A stretch of 64,000 nucleotides of DNA from Dermacentor variabilis (Eukaryota; Arthropoda; Arachnida; Ixodida; Ixodidae). The translations under genes and the position numbers were made by a program. Below the pieces are notes generated by a model. The model was not told the origin of the DNA, did no database searches, and was given only the letters and a program-made list of their open reading frames with translations. The stretch covers positions 206,144,127 through 206,208,126 of the forward strand of contig NC_134569.1 of assembly GCF_050947875.1 (NCBI RefSeq), in the 5' to 3' direction. Positions 1 to 11,830 of the stretch are shown here, one piece after another (position 1 is the first letter of the stretch; each line of letters opens with the position of its first letter).

Positions 1-504
1 TGCTGTCCAATAAAAATTTAGTTACACCACATTTCTGGCATCTTCACCATCATGAAAATTGCCCAGCTGCATAACGAATTAAAAATTTCTGATTCTTCAG
101 TGAGTTTTGTCATGTTTTCAAACTATGGACTCCATGTGAAAACTCTCTACTAGGACATCAGATATGAGAAATTTGACTGTTTCGTGTCTAGTATACTTGT
201 AAGAAACCTACCCAGCCACTCGAAAAATATGGCTGACATAAAAAATTGCGAGAATCAATTAAAGAAATGAACCGTTTGCATGATGACTTACTGACGCTGA
301 GCGCAAGTACAGCCAATGTCCCTTACTACTTGTTTTACTAAAAATGTTTCACATATTATTCAAACTTTCAGGACAGGTCAGATCTAATCGGAAGTGTTTC
401 TATATGTATGCGACACATTTTATTTACGATTATTTTGACCACTGCTTTTTCTTTTGATATGCTATATTGGTGTACACAATTGTGTGCACAGCACCTGAAG
501 GGGT
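1..504. other. AT-rich non-coding DNA, no feature recognised
   Basis: I see no convincing reading frame, splice-bounded exon, RNA gene or repeat end here. It is probably intronic or intergenic DNA upstream of the first repeat copy. Confidence 0.4.
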
Positions 505-1170
505 TGCAGTAGACTTCCGTAAATTCGAATGTGGTTACTACAATACTGACCAAGTCCTAGCCGGTGCCCATGCATATCTATGGGCCCAAACTTTCATTAT
601 TTGGGTCTCGAGATTGACCTTCGCCGAATAATTCAAACTTGACTAGTCAGCACGCACGTGCCTAACCCCTATGCTGGTCCCAATAACGACCCCCTTAGTG
701 ACAGTGTCCATCTTGGTGGAGCTTAGGGGACAGTGAATACATTGAACACACATTATCTCCCATTGAAAACGCCAATTTTTAGCTTGCCCTAGGAAAATTT
801 TCAAACAATTACCTTAGCTCATAATGTCTCATTGCAGTATTTACCCAATTATAATGAGCATAATTTTTTTTTCATGAAAATTGGGCCGAAATTTGCCTGC
901 ATGGTCTAATCGGGTACAAAACCAAAACTGCCTTTGCACGGTTGTTTGTTTTGTCGCATAAGACAAGTGTACTGCTATGAAGCCGACTTTAAAAGCGATG
1001 CCGCAATGCTAACTTCAGGAAACTGGCTGCCATTGTGCAACACATATTAGACCTTTGCCCAATTTTCTTGGAAGGAAATCAGGTACGCATTACGTTTCTA
1101 CTTTTGACATATAGGAAGTGGGCACTCATTTGATTTGGGGGCGTGTTACACAGGCAAATACAGCATAGAC
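505..1170 (+). repeat. Interspersed repeat family P, copy 1
   Basis: The block opens with a CAGTAGACTTCCGTAAATTC-type end. It then has a segment around ATGGGCCCAAACTTTC and another around GACCAGTCAGCACGCACGTG-like sequence (here GACTAGTCAGCACGCACG). The same order of segments recurs at 45316-45990 and, shortened, at 51762-52110, with fragments near 10380-10580. The ends resemble those of pogo/Tigger-derived non-autonomous elements (inference). No coding capacity is seen. Confidence 0.6.
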
Positions 1171-1929
1171 CATTTATAACGTAACCACCTACAGTGCGGA
1201 ACCAAATATAATGCGTTTTTTTGTGACCTCCAGTTCTCTTCTCATTGAGTTGAATCTGTTAGCGCACCGGTTAAAAAGCCGCTGCACATGACAAAATGCT
1301 GCGTACAGTGTGATTCCTCATAGACTGGTGCCCATTCTTCTGGAGAGGTGGCAAAAAAGGCGAGCGTATTCTGCTGCATCGTTTGCAATAAGAGAGACGG
1401 AAGCGATGAATTTTGCGGGCGCTTGCAATGAAGGAGAGGAGTGTTAAAAGGAGCAGGACAAAAAAAAGTGCACGCAGTTTGCTTTTCTTTCTTCTTTCTT
1501 TGCTTCCCATTTCGTCCGCGCCACCGATGCTGTGCACTCTGATTGGACGCATGCTTCATGTGCCATTCCATTCAGTAGGGGTGTTGGGTGGGCTCATTTG
1601 CACGGGGTGGCCAGCTCGCTCAACGTAGTGGGCAGCTGCTAGTCTCGCTTGTTTTGTTTGCAGCTTTCGGTGAAGCGAAAGCAGTGTGCTACCAGCATTG
1701 TAGGCCTAACTACTGGAATGTGTATTATCTTGGTCTTTTGTTTGGTCTTGTGCCTTCTCATGTCATGCTGCAATGCTAGTCTTCCCATGGTGCCGATCTT
1801 CAAAATCTAGGAAATAGCAAACCTTATCTTTGGAGGTGAAGCAAAGCATCATCAGAGACGTTGGGAGTGGTTTGAAAAGGGTTGGATTGCGCAAAAGTTC
1901 AGCATCACCTACACAACAGTGTTCGCAGT

Positions 1930-3520
1930 TTAGAAGAAGTGGGAGAAGTTGCAACAGCAGCTGCAAGAAGATTCTGGGTCGCTAGCAAGGAAGCAAATAC
2001 ATGTGACTAAGTACGAAGGTGTTGATACTGCTTTATTTAGGTCGTCCCAAGAGGTGCAAGCCCAGAATGTGCCTGTAAGTTGTCCGATGTTGCAAGCAAA
2101 ATCTAAGCAGTTTGTGAACCTAATGGTACACAATGGTTTCAACCCATTCAATGGAGGGATTCAACATTTTTTTTAAAGACAGGCAGGGATAAGCTGCCAT
2201 GTCATCTCCTGGTAGAGTGCAGAACTGGATAATTCTTATCCAGTTCTGCCTAATTCTTATCTTATCTAAATCTTGCCTAAATCTAATTCTTATCCAATTC
2301 TTATCTTATGTTTATACTGAGCCAGGCCGTTCAGGCCTGGCTCAGTATAAACATTGAGACTATCCTTCCCAAGTACACTGAGCGGGCGTATATAATGTGG
2401 ATGGAGCTGGTGTGTTCTATAACCTGCTTCCTAAACACTCACTCGCTCTGCCACATGTGCGCTGCTTCAATCAAACGACTTCGAAGGAATGTGTGACTGT
2501 TCTCTTCTCTGTCAACATGGATGGCAGCTGCAACAGGTGCCTGTTTGTCATTTGCAAGTCAGCGCAGCCTCACTGTTTCAAAAAGAGAGTGCCTGTAACT
2601 TACAAGGCAAACCAAAAGGCCTGGATTACTCGAGAACTATTTTCCAGTTGGGTGCTGAAATTGGATGAGCACATAGTTACAGAAAAGTGATAGATGGTCT
2701 TGTTTCTGGACAACTTCCGTGCCCACAACATAAATTCAAAGCTAAATGCAGTGAGCTTTAAGTTCTTGCAAACAAATACGACAGCCAAGAGCCAGCCCTT
2801 AGATCAAGGAGTAATTGCCTTTGTTGAAGGTCTATACAAGAGATGAATATGCGAAAGAGTAGTAATGAATCTTCAATGGAAAGAACTGATGAGGGTGAAC
2901 CTGTAGAGTGCCGTCAGCATGATAATGACATCTTGGTAGCAAGTACGAGCTACCACCATAGCCAAGTGCTTTGAGAAAGCCTTTTTTTTTCCGCAACGCC
3001 ATCCTCGGGGATCATGATGTCAGCAGCGATGATGTTGATGAAGCCGTTGACACAGATGATGTGTGGTCGGACCTCCTAAAAAATAACTTCGTTTGGGTCA
3101 TTGGAGAAAGTGGCACCTTTGAAGCCTTTTTCAACGAGGACTGCAACGACTCTGTTTGTGAACAAGCGGGCACTGACAGCGCTTGTGTCCTGTCCCTTAT
3201 ACTTTGTGGTTGCATGTGTTTGCGCTGTAAACAGTTTTCATGTCAAGTATGCCCCAACTCGCCCAGAAAGAAGTTTTAATGACGAAGCTAGTTTGGCAAC
3301 AATAGGGGATCGCGATGAGGATGTGTCTGACCAGTGACACCTCACTGGACATTTCATACAGAGATGCACTGGAGTACCTCAACAAGCTGATGTGGTACTG
3401 CACGTAGAGCAACTTGAGCGAGCAAGCACTCAAGCACCTCAGTGCTGACGAAGATGAGGTGGTGCATAATGCCGTGAAGTTGCAGCATCAGGCAAAGATT
3501 TATGCATTTTTTCATTAAGA
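1930..3520 (+). pseudogene. Tigger/pogo-like DDE transposase, degenerate
   Basis: This is a fossil transposase of the Tc1/mariner superfamily (pogo/Tigger branch), which would cut and paste TA-flanked DNA. About 1940-2180 reads as a CENP-B/HTH-type DNA-binding part, including KYEGVDTALFRSSQEV and GFNPFNGGIQHFF. A motif YNVDGAGVFYNLLPKHS follows at about 2391. After it come a segment ending in ITRELFSSWVLKLDE, LFLDNFRAHN at about 2700 and QPLDQGVIAFVEGLYKR at about 2793-2841. The three expected catalytic aspartates are all still coded (2400-2402, 2709-2711, 2802-2804), with 31 residues from the second to the third. An acidic tail ends near HNAVKLQHQAKIYAFFH at about 3465-3515. It is broken by in-frame stops at 2688 and 2691, a 2-base slip near 2390, further stops after 2842 and an inserted hairpin at 2308-2354. 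Family assignment is from motif memory; inactivity is directly visible. Confidence 0.8.
2308..2354. repeat. Perfect 21-bp inverted repeat with 5-base loop
   Basis: Positions 2308-2328 and 2334-2354 are exact reverse complements, separated only by GTTCA. The hairpin lies inside the Tigger fossil, just 5' of its first catalytic aspartate. It directly follows a patch (2226-2305) of shuffled short copies of AATTCTTATC. Both features look like the product of replication template switching. Confidence 0.9.
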
Positions 3521-3867
3521 AAAATGATGAAGAGGAAAATAAGATGTTTTTGGTGTGCAATTTCTGGGCTGTATTGTGTGTTACGTTGTGAAATATACAT
3601 AAGAAGGGAGTTGGATACTATATTGCATGTGAACACGCTAGTAAAGTGACAATTTGGCTCTCCTATCTCATGACGCTTTCTCCAACCATACAAGAAGTGC
3701 GCAGTAGAGCAATAAAAACATTTTGCATTTTCTTAACATTCACCAAGGCAGGACATATCTCACCAAACAGGAAAGTTGAAATGGCACAACAGACATGTCA
3801 AAGCACTGTAGGAGCATGTCAGCCCTGCAATAGTCATCGCGGCACCAGCCCCCCTGTCTCTGTTGTG

Positions 3868-3975
3868 TAATGCTATGGACAGCAGTAGGGCATTGATGAG
3901 TTAGGCTAGGTGAGTAATGCTATGGACAGCAGTAGGGCATTGATGAGTTAGGCTAGGTGAGTTAGGATTGGCGAG
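3868..3975. repeat. 47-bp tandem duplication with GAGTTAGG tail
   Basis: A 47-base unit starting TAATGCTATGGACAGC at 3868 repeats exactly from 3915 to 3961. Shorter GAGTTAGGATTGG-type partial copies follow. It is a small local minisatellite with no coding potential. Confidence 0.85.
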
Positions 3976-4641
3976 TTAGGATTGGTTTTGGTATTGAGTA
4001 GCACAGGGAATACACAAACACAAGGACAAACAATAATACAAGACGCTAACTTCGAAATTCCACTAAACTCCATGGTTGGAAGTTGGCACCTCGTGTTGTT
4101 CTTTGTCCTTGTGGTGGTGTTTTCCCTGTGCTACTGAATGCAAAGATCGTGTACCAAGAAGCGAAAATTTCTACCATACATAGGCTAGGTGATGATACAT
4201 TCTGAATGGACAGCCATAAAGTCACATGATGCAAACAATGACACAATTCTACATGACACCTGAACTTTGGACTTGGAAAAGACATACTGCAGTAGAACCT
4301 CATTGATAAACGCTGGTCTCATTTAATTTCCATAGAGACAAGAGCATTAGCTTCCCAGATGTTACATCCTAGCACTGCAATGGCACGCTACAGAAATGCC
4401 ATCATCCATCAGGAATGCCTACGTTGAGCATGCCAAGGCATGAATGTGCAGCCATGTCACCTGTCATAAATTCATAAATATGTGACCTGCAATGATAGCA
4501 TCAAGACATCAGAACCACTGAGAGTGTTGGACATTGTTGTCGAACTCAACACTGCTCAAGACATCGTAAGCAAAGAGGAAGTGGACAAAGACACGAGCTG
4601 TTACCTCACACACAAGTTCATGGATGCTGTAATGGCTTTGG
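3976..4641. other. Non-coding DNA with one transposon-end-like sequence
   Basis: At about 4288 the sequence GCAGTAGAACCTCATTGATA resembles the left inverted repeat of the TA-flanked elements elsewhere in the window (for example 20340). No partner end is seen before the next element, so it may be a truncated copy. Nothing else is recognised. Confidence 0.35.
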
Positions 4642-4844
4642 CAGGGTGTGTACCAACCGGGGAAACCGGGAAAACCGGGAATTCTCAGGGATTTTCAATA
4701 GTCTGGAAGAACTCAGGGAAAACTCAGGGAATTTGTGCTTCTATCAGGGAAAATTAGCAGTAATTTTATTGAAAGGGAAAGAAAGTCGTGGTAAAGCTGG
4801 CTCGAGTAGGAGGAGTTACCAGTGTTTAGTCAACGACCGACTTT

Positions 4845-5475
4845 CCGGACTCCCGATAATTCGGACGGCTTCGCGGCACCACCATGTACCCCATAGCAAC
4901 AAAAAAAAAAGCTAGGCCCCATAGAGCCTATGTATAATAACGTCTGAAATTTCGGATGCAAGAACCCTTCGGCATCCGATTTTCCGGACTTTTTGCCGTC
5001 ATGGCAGGTCCGAAACGGCATTAATAAAACCACCGCCACCGTTTTGATTGCTTCGTCGCTGCTGGAACGCTCTCGCACGCAGATCCGCTGGCAGCCGTAG
5101 CCACCACCGCAGCAACGCTAGGCCTAGCTGCTTCTGCGTTCGCTATTAAGCTTCTTGCCGTTCTGTGCCGTGTTTTTCATTGAAATAATTCGCCGCTATC
5201 AGCAATGGCACCGACTCCGCCTTTGTGGTCCTCGCGATTGGCTTCGAAGCTCGGAAAGCACGACGCGTTGCATAATGCCGGTTGCCGAAAGTCAGCTTCG
5301 CCTCACTACAGCAGTATTACGCGGTGAAGCGTGCCCAAATTATTGCGGTGAAGCTCAACAAGCGTGGGAAGGGGCAATTGTCACGGGACACGCGTGCACC
5401 CGCTGCCTTTTGTCACAGGATGAGCACCGATGTGCCTAATAAGTGTACTGACAGGCCCTCAGAGCTTTTTCTGAT
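4845..5475 (+). repeat. Pogo/Tigger-type MITE copy nested in the 4642-8281 element
   Basis: The block begins near TTTCCGGACTCCCGATAATT. It contains the AGTCAGCTTCGCCTCACTAC segment and GCAGTATTACGCGGTGAAGC, both also recognisable in diverged form near 10110-10150 and 14890-14950. It runs to GTACTGACAGGCCC. No transposase is present. The boundaries are approximate. Confidence 0.5.
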
Positions 5476-5519
5476 GTTCTGCGGCAGTAAAAGACATGCA
5501 GTGGCGTACCAACTATTTC

Positions 5520-5630
5520 TGGTGTGTGTGGGGGGGGGAGGGGGGGGCAAACCACAGATAGTCTGACCTTTCGTTCTCTATCTCTTTCTGCGTGTGTGTG
5601 TGCGTGCGTGTGTGTGTATATATATTTTGC
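5520..5630. repeat. Poly-G and TG-rich simple repeats
   Basis: Long G runs (around 5528-5548) are followed by a TGTGTGTGCGTGCGTGTGTG-type tract that runs into TATATATAT. This is low-complexity DNA; the copy number is probably variable or error-prone. Confidence 0.9.
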
Positions 5631-7670
5631 CAATTACTATTACAATAAATGAAATAGCCTGAAATGCTTCTGTTATAAGTATATTTAACCGACAGGGACC
5701 TATTTATCAATCACACATGGTGAACCATGGTGGCCCGAAAAATGAGCTGAATTTGCATTTATCTCTTGCAACTATATAACATCTCAAGATGATACAGGGG
5801 CAAAAGCCAATGAGTGCACCCACAGTGGTCTCGGATCGCGCCCAGTAGCAGCAGTACAGCGTACATAAAAAGGCACATTTGCTACAGAGAATTTAAATTA
5901 TTCAACGAAGAATTTTACTTGCTTTTTAAGTCTACAAAATAAATGTATGGCTAGTTTAGGTAATAGTACTGTCGAGGTTATAGGCGATGATGTACAATAA
6001 ACGTAAACATAAATTGCTTGCAATATTCACACATTAAAAATAGTGGACTCGCCATCTCGGCCCTGCGACAATGGACATCCAGCGAACCTGTTAAAAGCCA
6101 CCACTACAACTGCTGAGGGGGGCATGCAATGCTTTAGTGCTTTATAAGGCCCTCCCCACCCTTCCCACACACTCAATTTCCACTAGATTTGATATCTGTT
6201 GAGTTCACAATTATTCCAGGGCAATGGGATAAATTCTTTGTTCACAAAACGCAGTCATAAAGCTCCAAATAGCTTACATGCATAATATACTAAAAATATC
6301 ATAATTAGTTCTCTATCTTCGAAGTTTGCCTTCATATTGGTGATAATGTGCCATTTATTTTCACCAAATATAAATAAAATGTATTGTTTAGTTCATGGAG
6401 GACATCGCTGAAACAAGGACGGAAGGTGCTATGACACATGAAAATAAGGAAAGAAAAATGACGGCTCATTATTATTTGCGCTTTTAACCGAACCAGGAAC
6501 GTAAAAATTTTGTCACATATTGCAGTTACAATGGCCCCCCTCCACTTTCCACAAAATATGAACCTGTTGTAAACTACAGCTATGTCGGGACACCGGGAAG
6601 CATATTTGATAGCGGCCATATCACACACTCTAATGCTTGAATAAGAAAATTTTTACAAAAACTGTATTTGATCCAACCACTTCGCACAGGAAGTTTCCAT
6701 TGGGCGCCACCAATTTTCGCTAAATTTGGTCTTGGCAGCTTTTGTAGTGCTGCCAGAGCAGCGGGCTCAATTCTTCCGCTCTCATTAGGCACGCTCAAAC
6801 ACACTGGAGTGCTTGCATACGTAATTTATCACGAAAGCCATCTATTTGGAACTTCACTTCCACATCACCCTTTAATTTGTCCTTACAGTCACCAAACCTA
6901 ACGAAGCTGCCTTCTTTAATTCAGTGAGGATACCAGCCGAAACTAATATATCACGTATGACAAAGTACAAAAGAATGAGGGTTCAATGATTATTCGTAAC
7001 GCTTCTCAATAACCCCGAAATATTAAAACTGTGCAACACATTCCACTTGAAATGCTGCCTATTCCTTCAAAATATAAAGTATATTAAACTCTCTTGGGAC
7101 AATAGCAGTAGCGTGATAATTTCGAGCACTTGTTCACAATTTTTTGATGTTGTATTTGATCAACATGCATTTATCATCGCACATAAACTTGGCGTATTTC
7201 TCCTCTTATGTTCGCACAATTTTATCTCAGTTGTTATTGTAATTATGCAAGCACAGCAGTGTAAGTCTTACACCGCTCGTAAAACAAACTAATAAGGCTA
7301 TGGACCACTTGCATACCTATTCTACTTGAAAATGTGCATTTAACCCACCCATTCTGAGCATTGCCTACACCTTATCCATACCATGCTCCTAATTTCACCT
7401 AGAAATAAACAAGATGCCTTGTTTAGCTCACCAGAACACCGGAGAAACAAACTGCGAATCTCGTAATTTCCCCTTCGGTCACGGCATAACATTTGCGAAC
7501 GCAACTTATTTTTGCCCTTACTGTGAGGTGGTTACAAGGAATAGACACTGAACAATAGGCTTTCACTAAATTGCACATTCTGCTTTCTTAAGGTACACCC
7601 ATTCCACTTCTCAGTGAAATGTATCCCTTCAAATGACTGCTTTCACGAAGGCATTGCCCTCTTTGACGTC

Positions 7671-7701
7671 CCTTCCAAGAGGGCAATGCCCTCTTGGAAG
7701 G
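7671..7701. repeat. Near-perfect palindrome, 15-bp arms around one base
   Basis: CCTTCCAAGAGGGCA (7671-7685) and TGCCCTCTTGGAAGG (7687-7701) are exact reverse complements around a single A. Extra partial copies of GCATTGCCCTCTT (7651) and ATGCCCTCTTCCC (7703) flank it. It lies inside the 4642-8281 element. Confidence 0.9.
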
Positions 7702-8286
7702 AATGCCCTCTTCCCTTGTTGTAATGCTTGGGCCCAGTAATTAACCTTTACAAGTAATGTGAGCGGATGATTCAATATAGTTATTGAAGAAACGTAGTAC
7801 GACTCACTTTACAATTAATGAATATAAGTTACTATATATTTACGATGGCTCACTATAAAATTCAGAAGCATTCTCCCACCTTGACTTGCCTTCTCTATGA
7901 AGTCTCCAGCAAATAGCTAATCTTCGAAAATATTTGCTTCTGTATGCATCTCGTTTTTATTTGTATTTGAGAACGTCTCACTATGAGATTTACACATTTT
8001 TTCCAATATATCTTTTTTTCGCTGTGCATTTTACTAACTCCTCCCTTCTGTTTTCTTTTTGAATAAAATAAACACTACCCTTTACTATTCAAGCTGAATT
8101 AAGTCGTTTTATTTATTTCGTAGCATGCTTACTAGAGAGTGACACCATCAGGCGACATGGTGTCAGCCCGTCTCTTGACATAAAACAAAGTTCTGTGTCG
8201 CTCAGGGAATTTGGCAAAGGCACTCAGGGAAAACCTGGAAAACTCGGGGAATTTGGAAATGTCAACTTGGTAGACACCCTGTTTGG

Positions 8287-10905
8287 GTAACCTTAGGTAA
8301 CCTTAGGCCTGTAAGGGCCATGACTTTGATGTACACAACAGTGTAGAAGTAAGGGCACAAATTCTGAATCAGTTGCGCCATTGTGATACGCAAATCGCTC
8401 TGCCAAATTGTGGCGAAAGTGGAAAAATCACTGGAAATGCTCCACGCTGTGGCAGAACAGCTTTGGCTATGGCAGGCATCAGCGAAAGATAGCTGGCACA
8501 GTGCAGGGCATTGTGGTTGATCTTGGAGGTCTTATAAAAGTAGCTTTCATATTCTGGCCACCAATGGATACCAGCAGCCACACCCAGCGAGGTCCCCTGA
8601 ATAAAAGTAAAGGCAGCAACATCCTTTTATCTTGCCGCCCGAGCCGGTGAGTGAGATCAGACAAGGAGGTCTGGTGCTTCTCCAAGCCTCCCTCTTGGTG
8701 GAGCCGAGTGTGCTCGCGCCATTTCCACAAAAGCAGCACGAGCATCTGTGTGCTCCTGGCTGTGACTTTTGTTTTCTTGGTTTATTAAGGTGAAGGCCTT
8801 AAGTGGCTCCTTGCGCAATAGCCTTGAAAAAAATGCGGCACCTAGTCAAGTGGTACAAAAATACCCATGGGACCTGCGAGTGAGCGGCGGGTGGAGAGAG
8901 GAACGAGCGGCGCGTGCAGGGAGATAAACAGATGCTGCGTCGCTTACGTCAAGTGGCGGGGGCAGCAGTTGTGGCGGTAGTTGACTGTGAAGCGAGAGAG
9001 ACGGCAATGGAGGACGCTCACCTAGCGGATTGCGTGGTAAGCCTCAGAAGTATGTTACAGCCAAGCATGCTCGCCAAGCGATAACCGAGGTGTGACATGC
9101 GAAATGGCGGGAGCAAGGCGCTCAACCACTAGTGCTGCTTTCCCCTGCTGAGAAAATGCGACGTAATTGTGTTTGGCGTGTGCTATACATTTGTGCCACT
9201 TCTTGGCGACAAGCATACTGCACCTTTAGTTAGTGAATTACATGCTCACATGTGTCGTTGAAGAGGTCGACCTAAAGCACCACACATGTACTTCACACTG
9301 TGGCTCGTTATGTTTTGCAGGAAGTCGTACTACTTCAACTGTATAACGTAATGCATTACCAAGTGTGCAGCAGGCTTTTGTCTTCACGTGTTGCAAGAAT
9401 GTAACGTGCTGCCGAATGTTTTTTCGGTTTTATTGTAGCAGTAACTATATGGATTCTGCAGGTGCGTTTGTGCCTGTGGCAGTGCCGTGGCCGTAATGTT
9501 CCGTATAAAGTCCAAGTGCGATAACACCGCCTTTGTGTATCACATGCTCTGGGTGCTAGGGCAAGCTGAGAATTAAGGATGGTGGTTCGATCTCGCATGT
9601 GCAAGGGAGGAAGACGGGTAGAAAGTATGTTGTCTTCCATCGCACGCAAGGCAGCAGTGGGGGTTGGAGGGGATGTCTTACTCCTGCAGCAACTGCATAT
9701 GGCGCGGCTGAGTACGGCCACGCGGGCTGTATCTTAAAGCTGATCTGTGTTCGATAGTGTCTAGGCGCGCCAAGGGCTGATGTCCTTGCGTGTGCCATGT
9801 TCACACTGCGTAGTTCACATTAAAGCGAGAGGCAGCACGAAGGGCAATTCGCTTGCAGCTGCTGTGGCTCTTCCTCACACCAGCGTTTTGACAGCGAGTG
9901 TCCGCAGTCATCGAAAGAGATGTGTTCATGTTTGCCCAGTCTAATGCATCTCCGACTCAAAAGCATGCCCACTTTCCATGTGTTCAGAGTAGAAAACTAA
10001 TGTAGAAATGACATTAAAACTCCTAAAGGAAATAGAAATCCAACGCGCACCCGATTCTTTAGAATGGCGGCCGGTTTTCTAAAGTCGACTTAAAAGCATG
10101 ATTTTTAAAGTCAGCTTCGCTGCAATACAGCCGTGTTATGCGGTAATGCGCACAAACACCGCGAAGGCGATTTTGGTTTTGTATCCTATTGCACTGGCCA
10201 GGCAATTTTCAGCCCAATTTCCTCGGAAAACAAAAGGTGCGCATTATAATCGGGTAAATATAGTAATCAGGCATTGTGAGCTATCATTATTGCTTAGAAA
10301 TCTACCTAAGGCGGGCCGAAAATAGAAGTTTTCAAAGTGTATTTACGTGTGTTAAACGCGTTCACTGTGCCCTAAGCTCCACCGATACAGAAGCTGCCAC
10401 TAAAGGGATCATTATTGGGGTCACCATAGGGGTCAGGCTCATGCATGCTAACTGGTGAAGTTCAAATTATCCGGGGAATGCCAATTTTAGCGTCCACATA
10501 ACGAACGTTTGGGCCCTTCAAAATGCATGGGCATAGGCCGGGGCCTTAGTTAGCGATCAAATTAACGGAAGTCTGTTGTAATAAACACGATGTTACTGTC
10601 CAAAACTGACACCAGAAAAGCTGGAGAAGGCACTTTTAACAACCATCAGTGTAAGCAAACGAATAACTTATCTGTGATGGGAGGTGACTCTACAGCCTCT
10701 GCACATCAGATCATCTCCAAAGGAACATGTTCAGAGTTTCACAAGCAAATGCCTCTGAAGCCCAACATGACATAAATAGTATAGCACCTTGCTTTGTGTA
10801 GAGGCTTGATGGCAAGTGTTTTATTGATACAATGACAGAGATGCTGTGCAGTCTAATTTTAAGACACTGTATAGAGGTGACACAGGCATATCCGTTTCCC
10901 ACCAG
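8287..10905. other. Non-coding DNA upstream of the first recognisable exon
   Basis: The stretch holds a GGTAACCTTA direct repeat right after the transposon end (about 8286-8308) and a GC-richer patch at 8870-9120. A repeat segment at about 9820-9950 (AAGCGAGAGGCAGCACGAAG onward) recurs in diverged form at 13150-13290. Fragments related to repeat family P lie at about 10100-10150 and 10380-10580. Open frames here are short and lack exon signals or recognisable domains. Confidence 0.4.
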
Positions 10906-11231
10906 GTGTGGCCCATTCCCAATCGACTTGACTGCTGGCGGCACCGGTGGTGCCAGCGGCGAGGTCAGCGAAGGGTGGGCGGGTGAAGGGCAGCGCGAGT
11001 ACCAGGAGCGCATGTCACGGGCCCGTGACCTCTCTGAGGCGCTGTGCTCAGTAGCAGCGCACAGCGCACCCGACGGCTGGCACCACATGCAGGCGGTGCT
11101 CACGCAGCTGTACCGCACCTGGGCGCGGAACCCAGCAGCACGCATCACGCTGGCCCTCGAGGATGGCACGCCGCTGCCCATCAGCCCTCCACCACTGCTT
11201 CCTGGGACCACTGCTACACTGCAGCACACAG
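10906..11231 (+). CDS. Exon 1 of an unidentified large host gene (internal exon)
   Basis: I do not recognise this protein. The block follows a pyrimidine-rich acceptor ending CCCACCAG and ends before GTGAAA. It enters in phase 2 (first base completes a codon) and leaves in phase 1. It codes about 108 residues in one open frame. These start CGPFPIDL, go through a Gly-rich stretch to a charged, probably helical region (RMSRARDLSEALCSVAAHS), then MQAVLTQLYRTWARNPAA and LALEDGTPLPISPPPLLPG. Base composition is clearly GC-richer than the flanks and no mobile-element motif is present. An in-frame ATG upstream at 10832 lies before the acceptor and is probably intronic. The outgoing phase matches the next block at 15510. 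The function is unknown. A single-exon gene is less likely, because five more phase-matched blocks follow. Confidence 0.7.
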
Positions 11232-11830
11232 GTGAAACAGCAGTCCCTTGGCTGAGCGGCAGTATTATTCTTCATCTTGGAGCACAGAGCAGTGAATGTC
11301 AGAAAATTGGTAAAAAGTAATAATGTTATTACTCAAACTAACGTTGTGCAATGGCACCAAGTTGGTATGTGTGTTTAAATACCACCATAGCAGATCCTTT
11401 AACTTGATGCGTGCACAACAAAGCATCTGCATTGGTAAAGAAAGGCTGGTGAAGCCTCAGAGACCCACAGTGCTGTATTGAATTAGGGCCATTGGGAAAA
11501 AGATGTCTGTAGATAAGTAAACCTGTTACCATAGTTAGACCGCTTCGTGCAGTGGCTCCATTCCCCTTTGTCATGTCTAGTTGAGCAGGGCCTGACATCA
11601 AGACATTGGCTTTCTCGCAAAGATTGCTTTCCTGGTGGTGAAGCTTGTCACATATTGAGGCACGAAATTGAGAGGGGACGAGGGTAGAAAGAGCATGGTT
11701 CTTAACACGAGGTACCTTCTGCACACATCCATTCTGCAAGATTTTTTGGTTCATGCATGAACAAAAAAAGTCAAAGACAAGCTCATTGAAAGCCTCTTTG
11801 CGGAGGACTTCATAACCAGGCATTCTTGTA

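Larger units (their letters stand above)
4642..8281. mobile_element. 3.64-kb DNA element with CAGGGTGT inverted ends
   Basis: The left end reads CAGGGTGTGTACCAACC and is followed by GGGAAAACCGGGAATTCTCA-type sequence. The right end reads GGTAGACACCCTG and is preceded by an inverted GGAAAACTCGGGGAATTTGG motif. The ends are therefore inverted repeats. TTTGG occurs immediately outside both ends (4637-4641 and 8282-8286), consistent with a 5-bp target duplication. No transposase is visible inside, and a second repeat is nested at about 4845-5475. It is likely a non-autonomous cut-and-paste element. I could not place the superfamily: the end sequence recalls hAT-type elements, but 5 bp is not their usual duplication length. 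Confidence 0.65.

Noticed and set aside
3868..3975. CRISPR-like repeats
   Set aside because: Only two full adjacent copies with no spacers, in a eukaryotic context; a simple tandem duplication.
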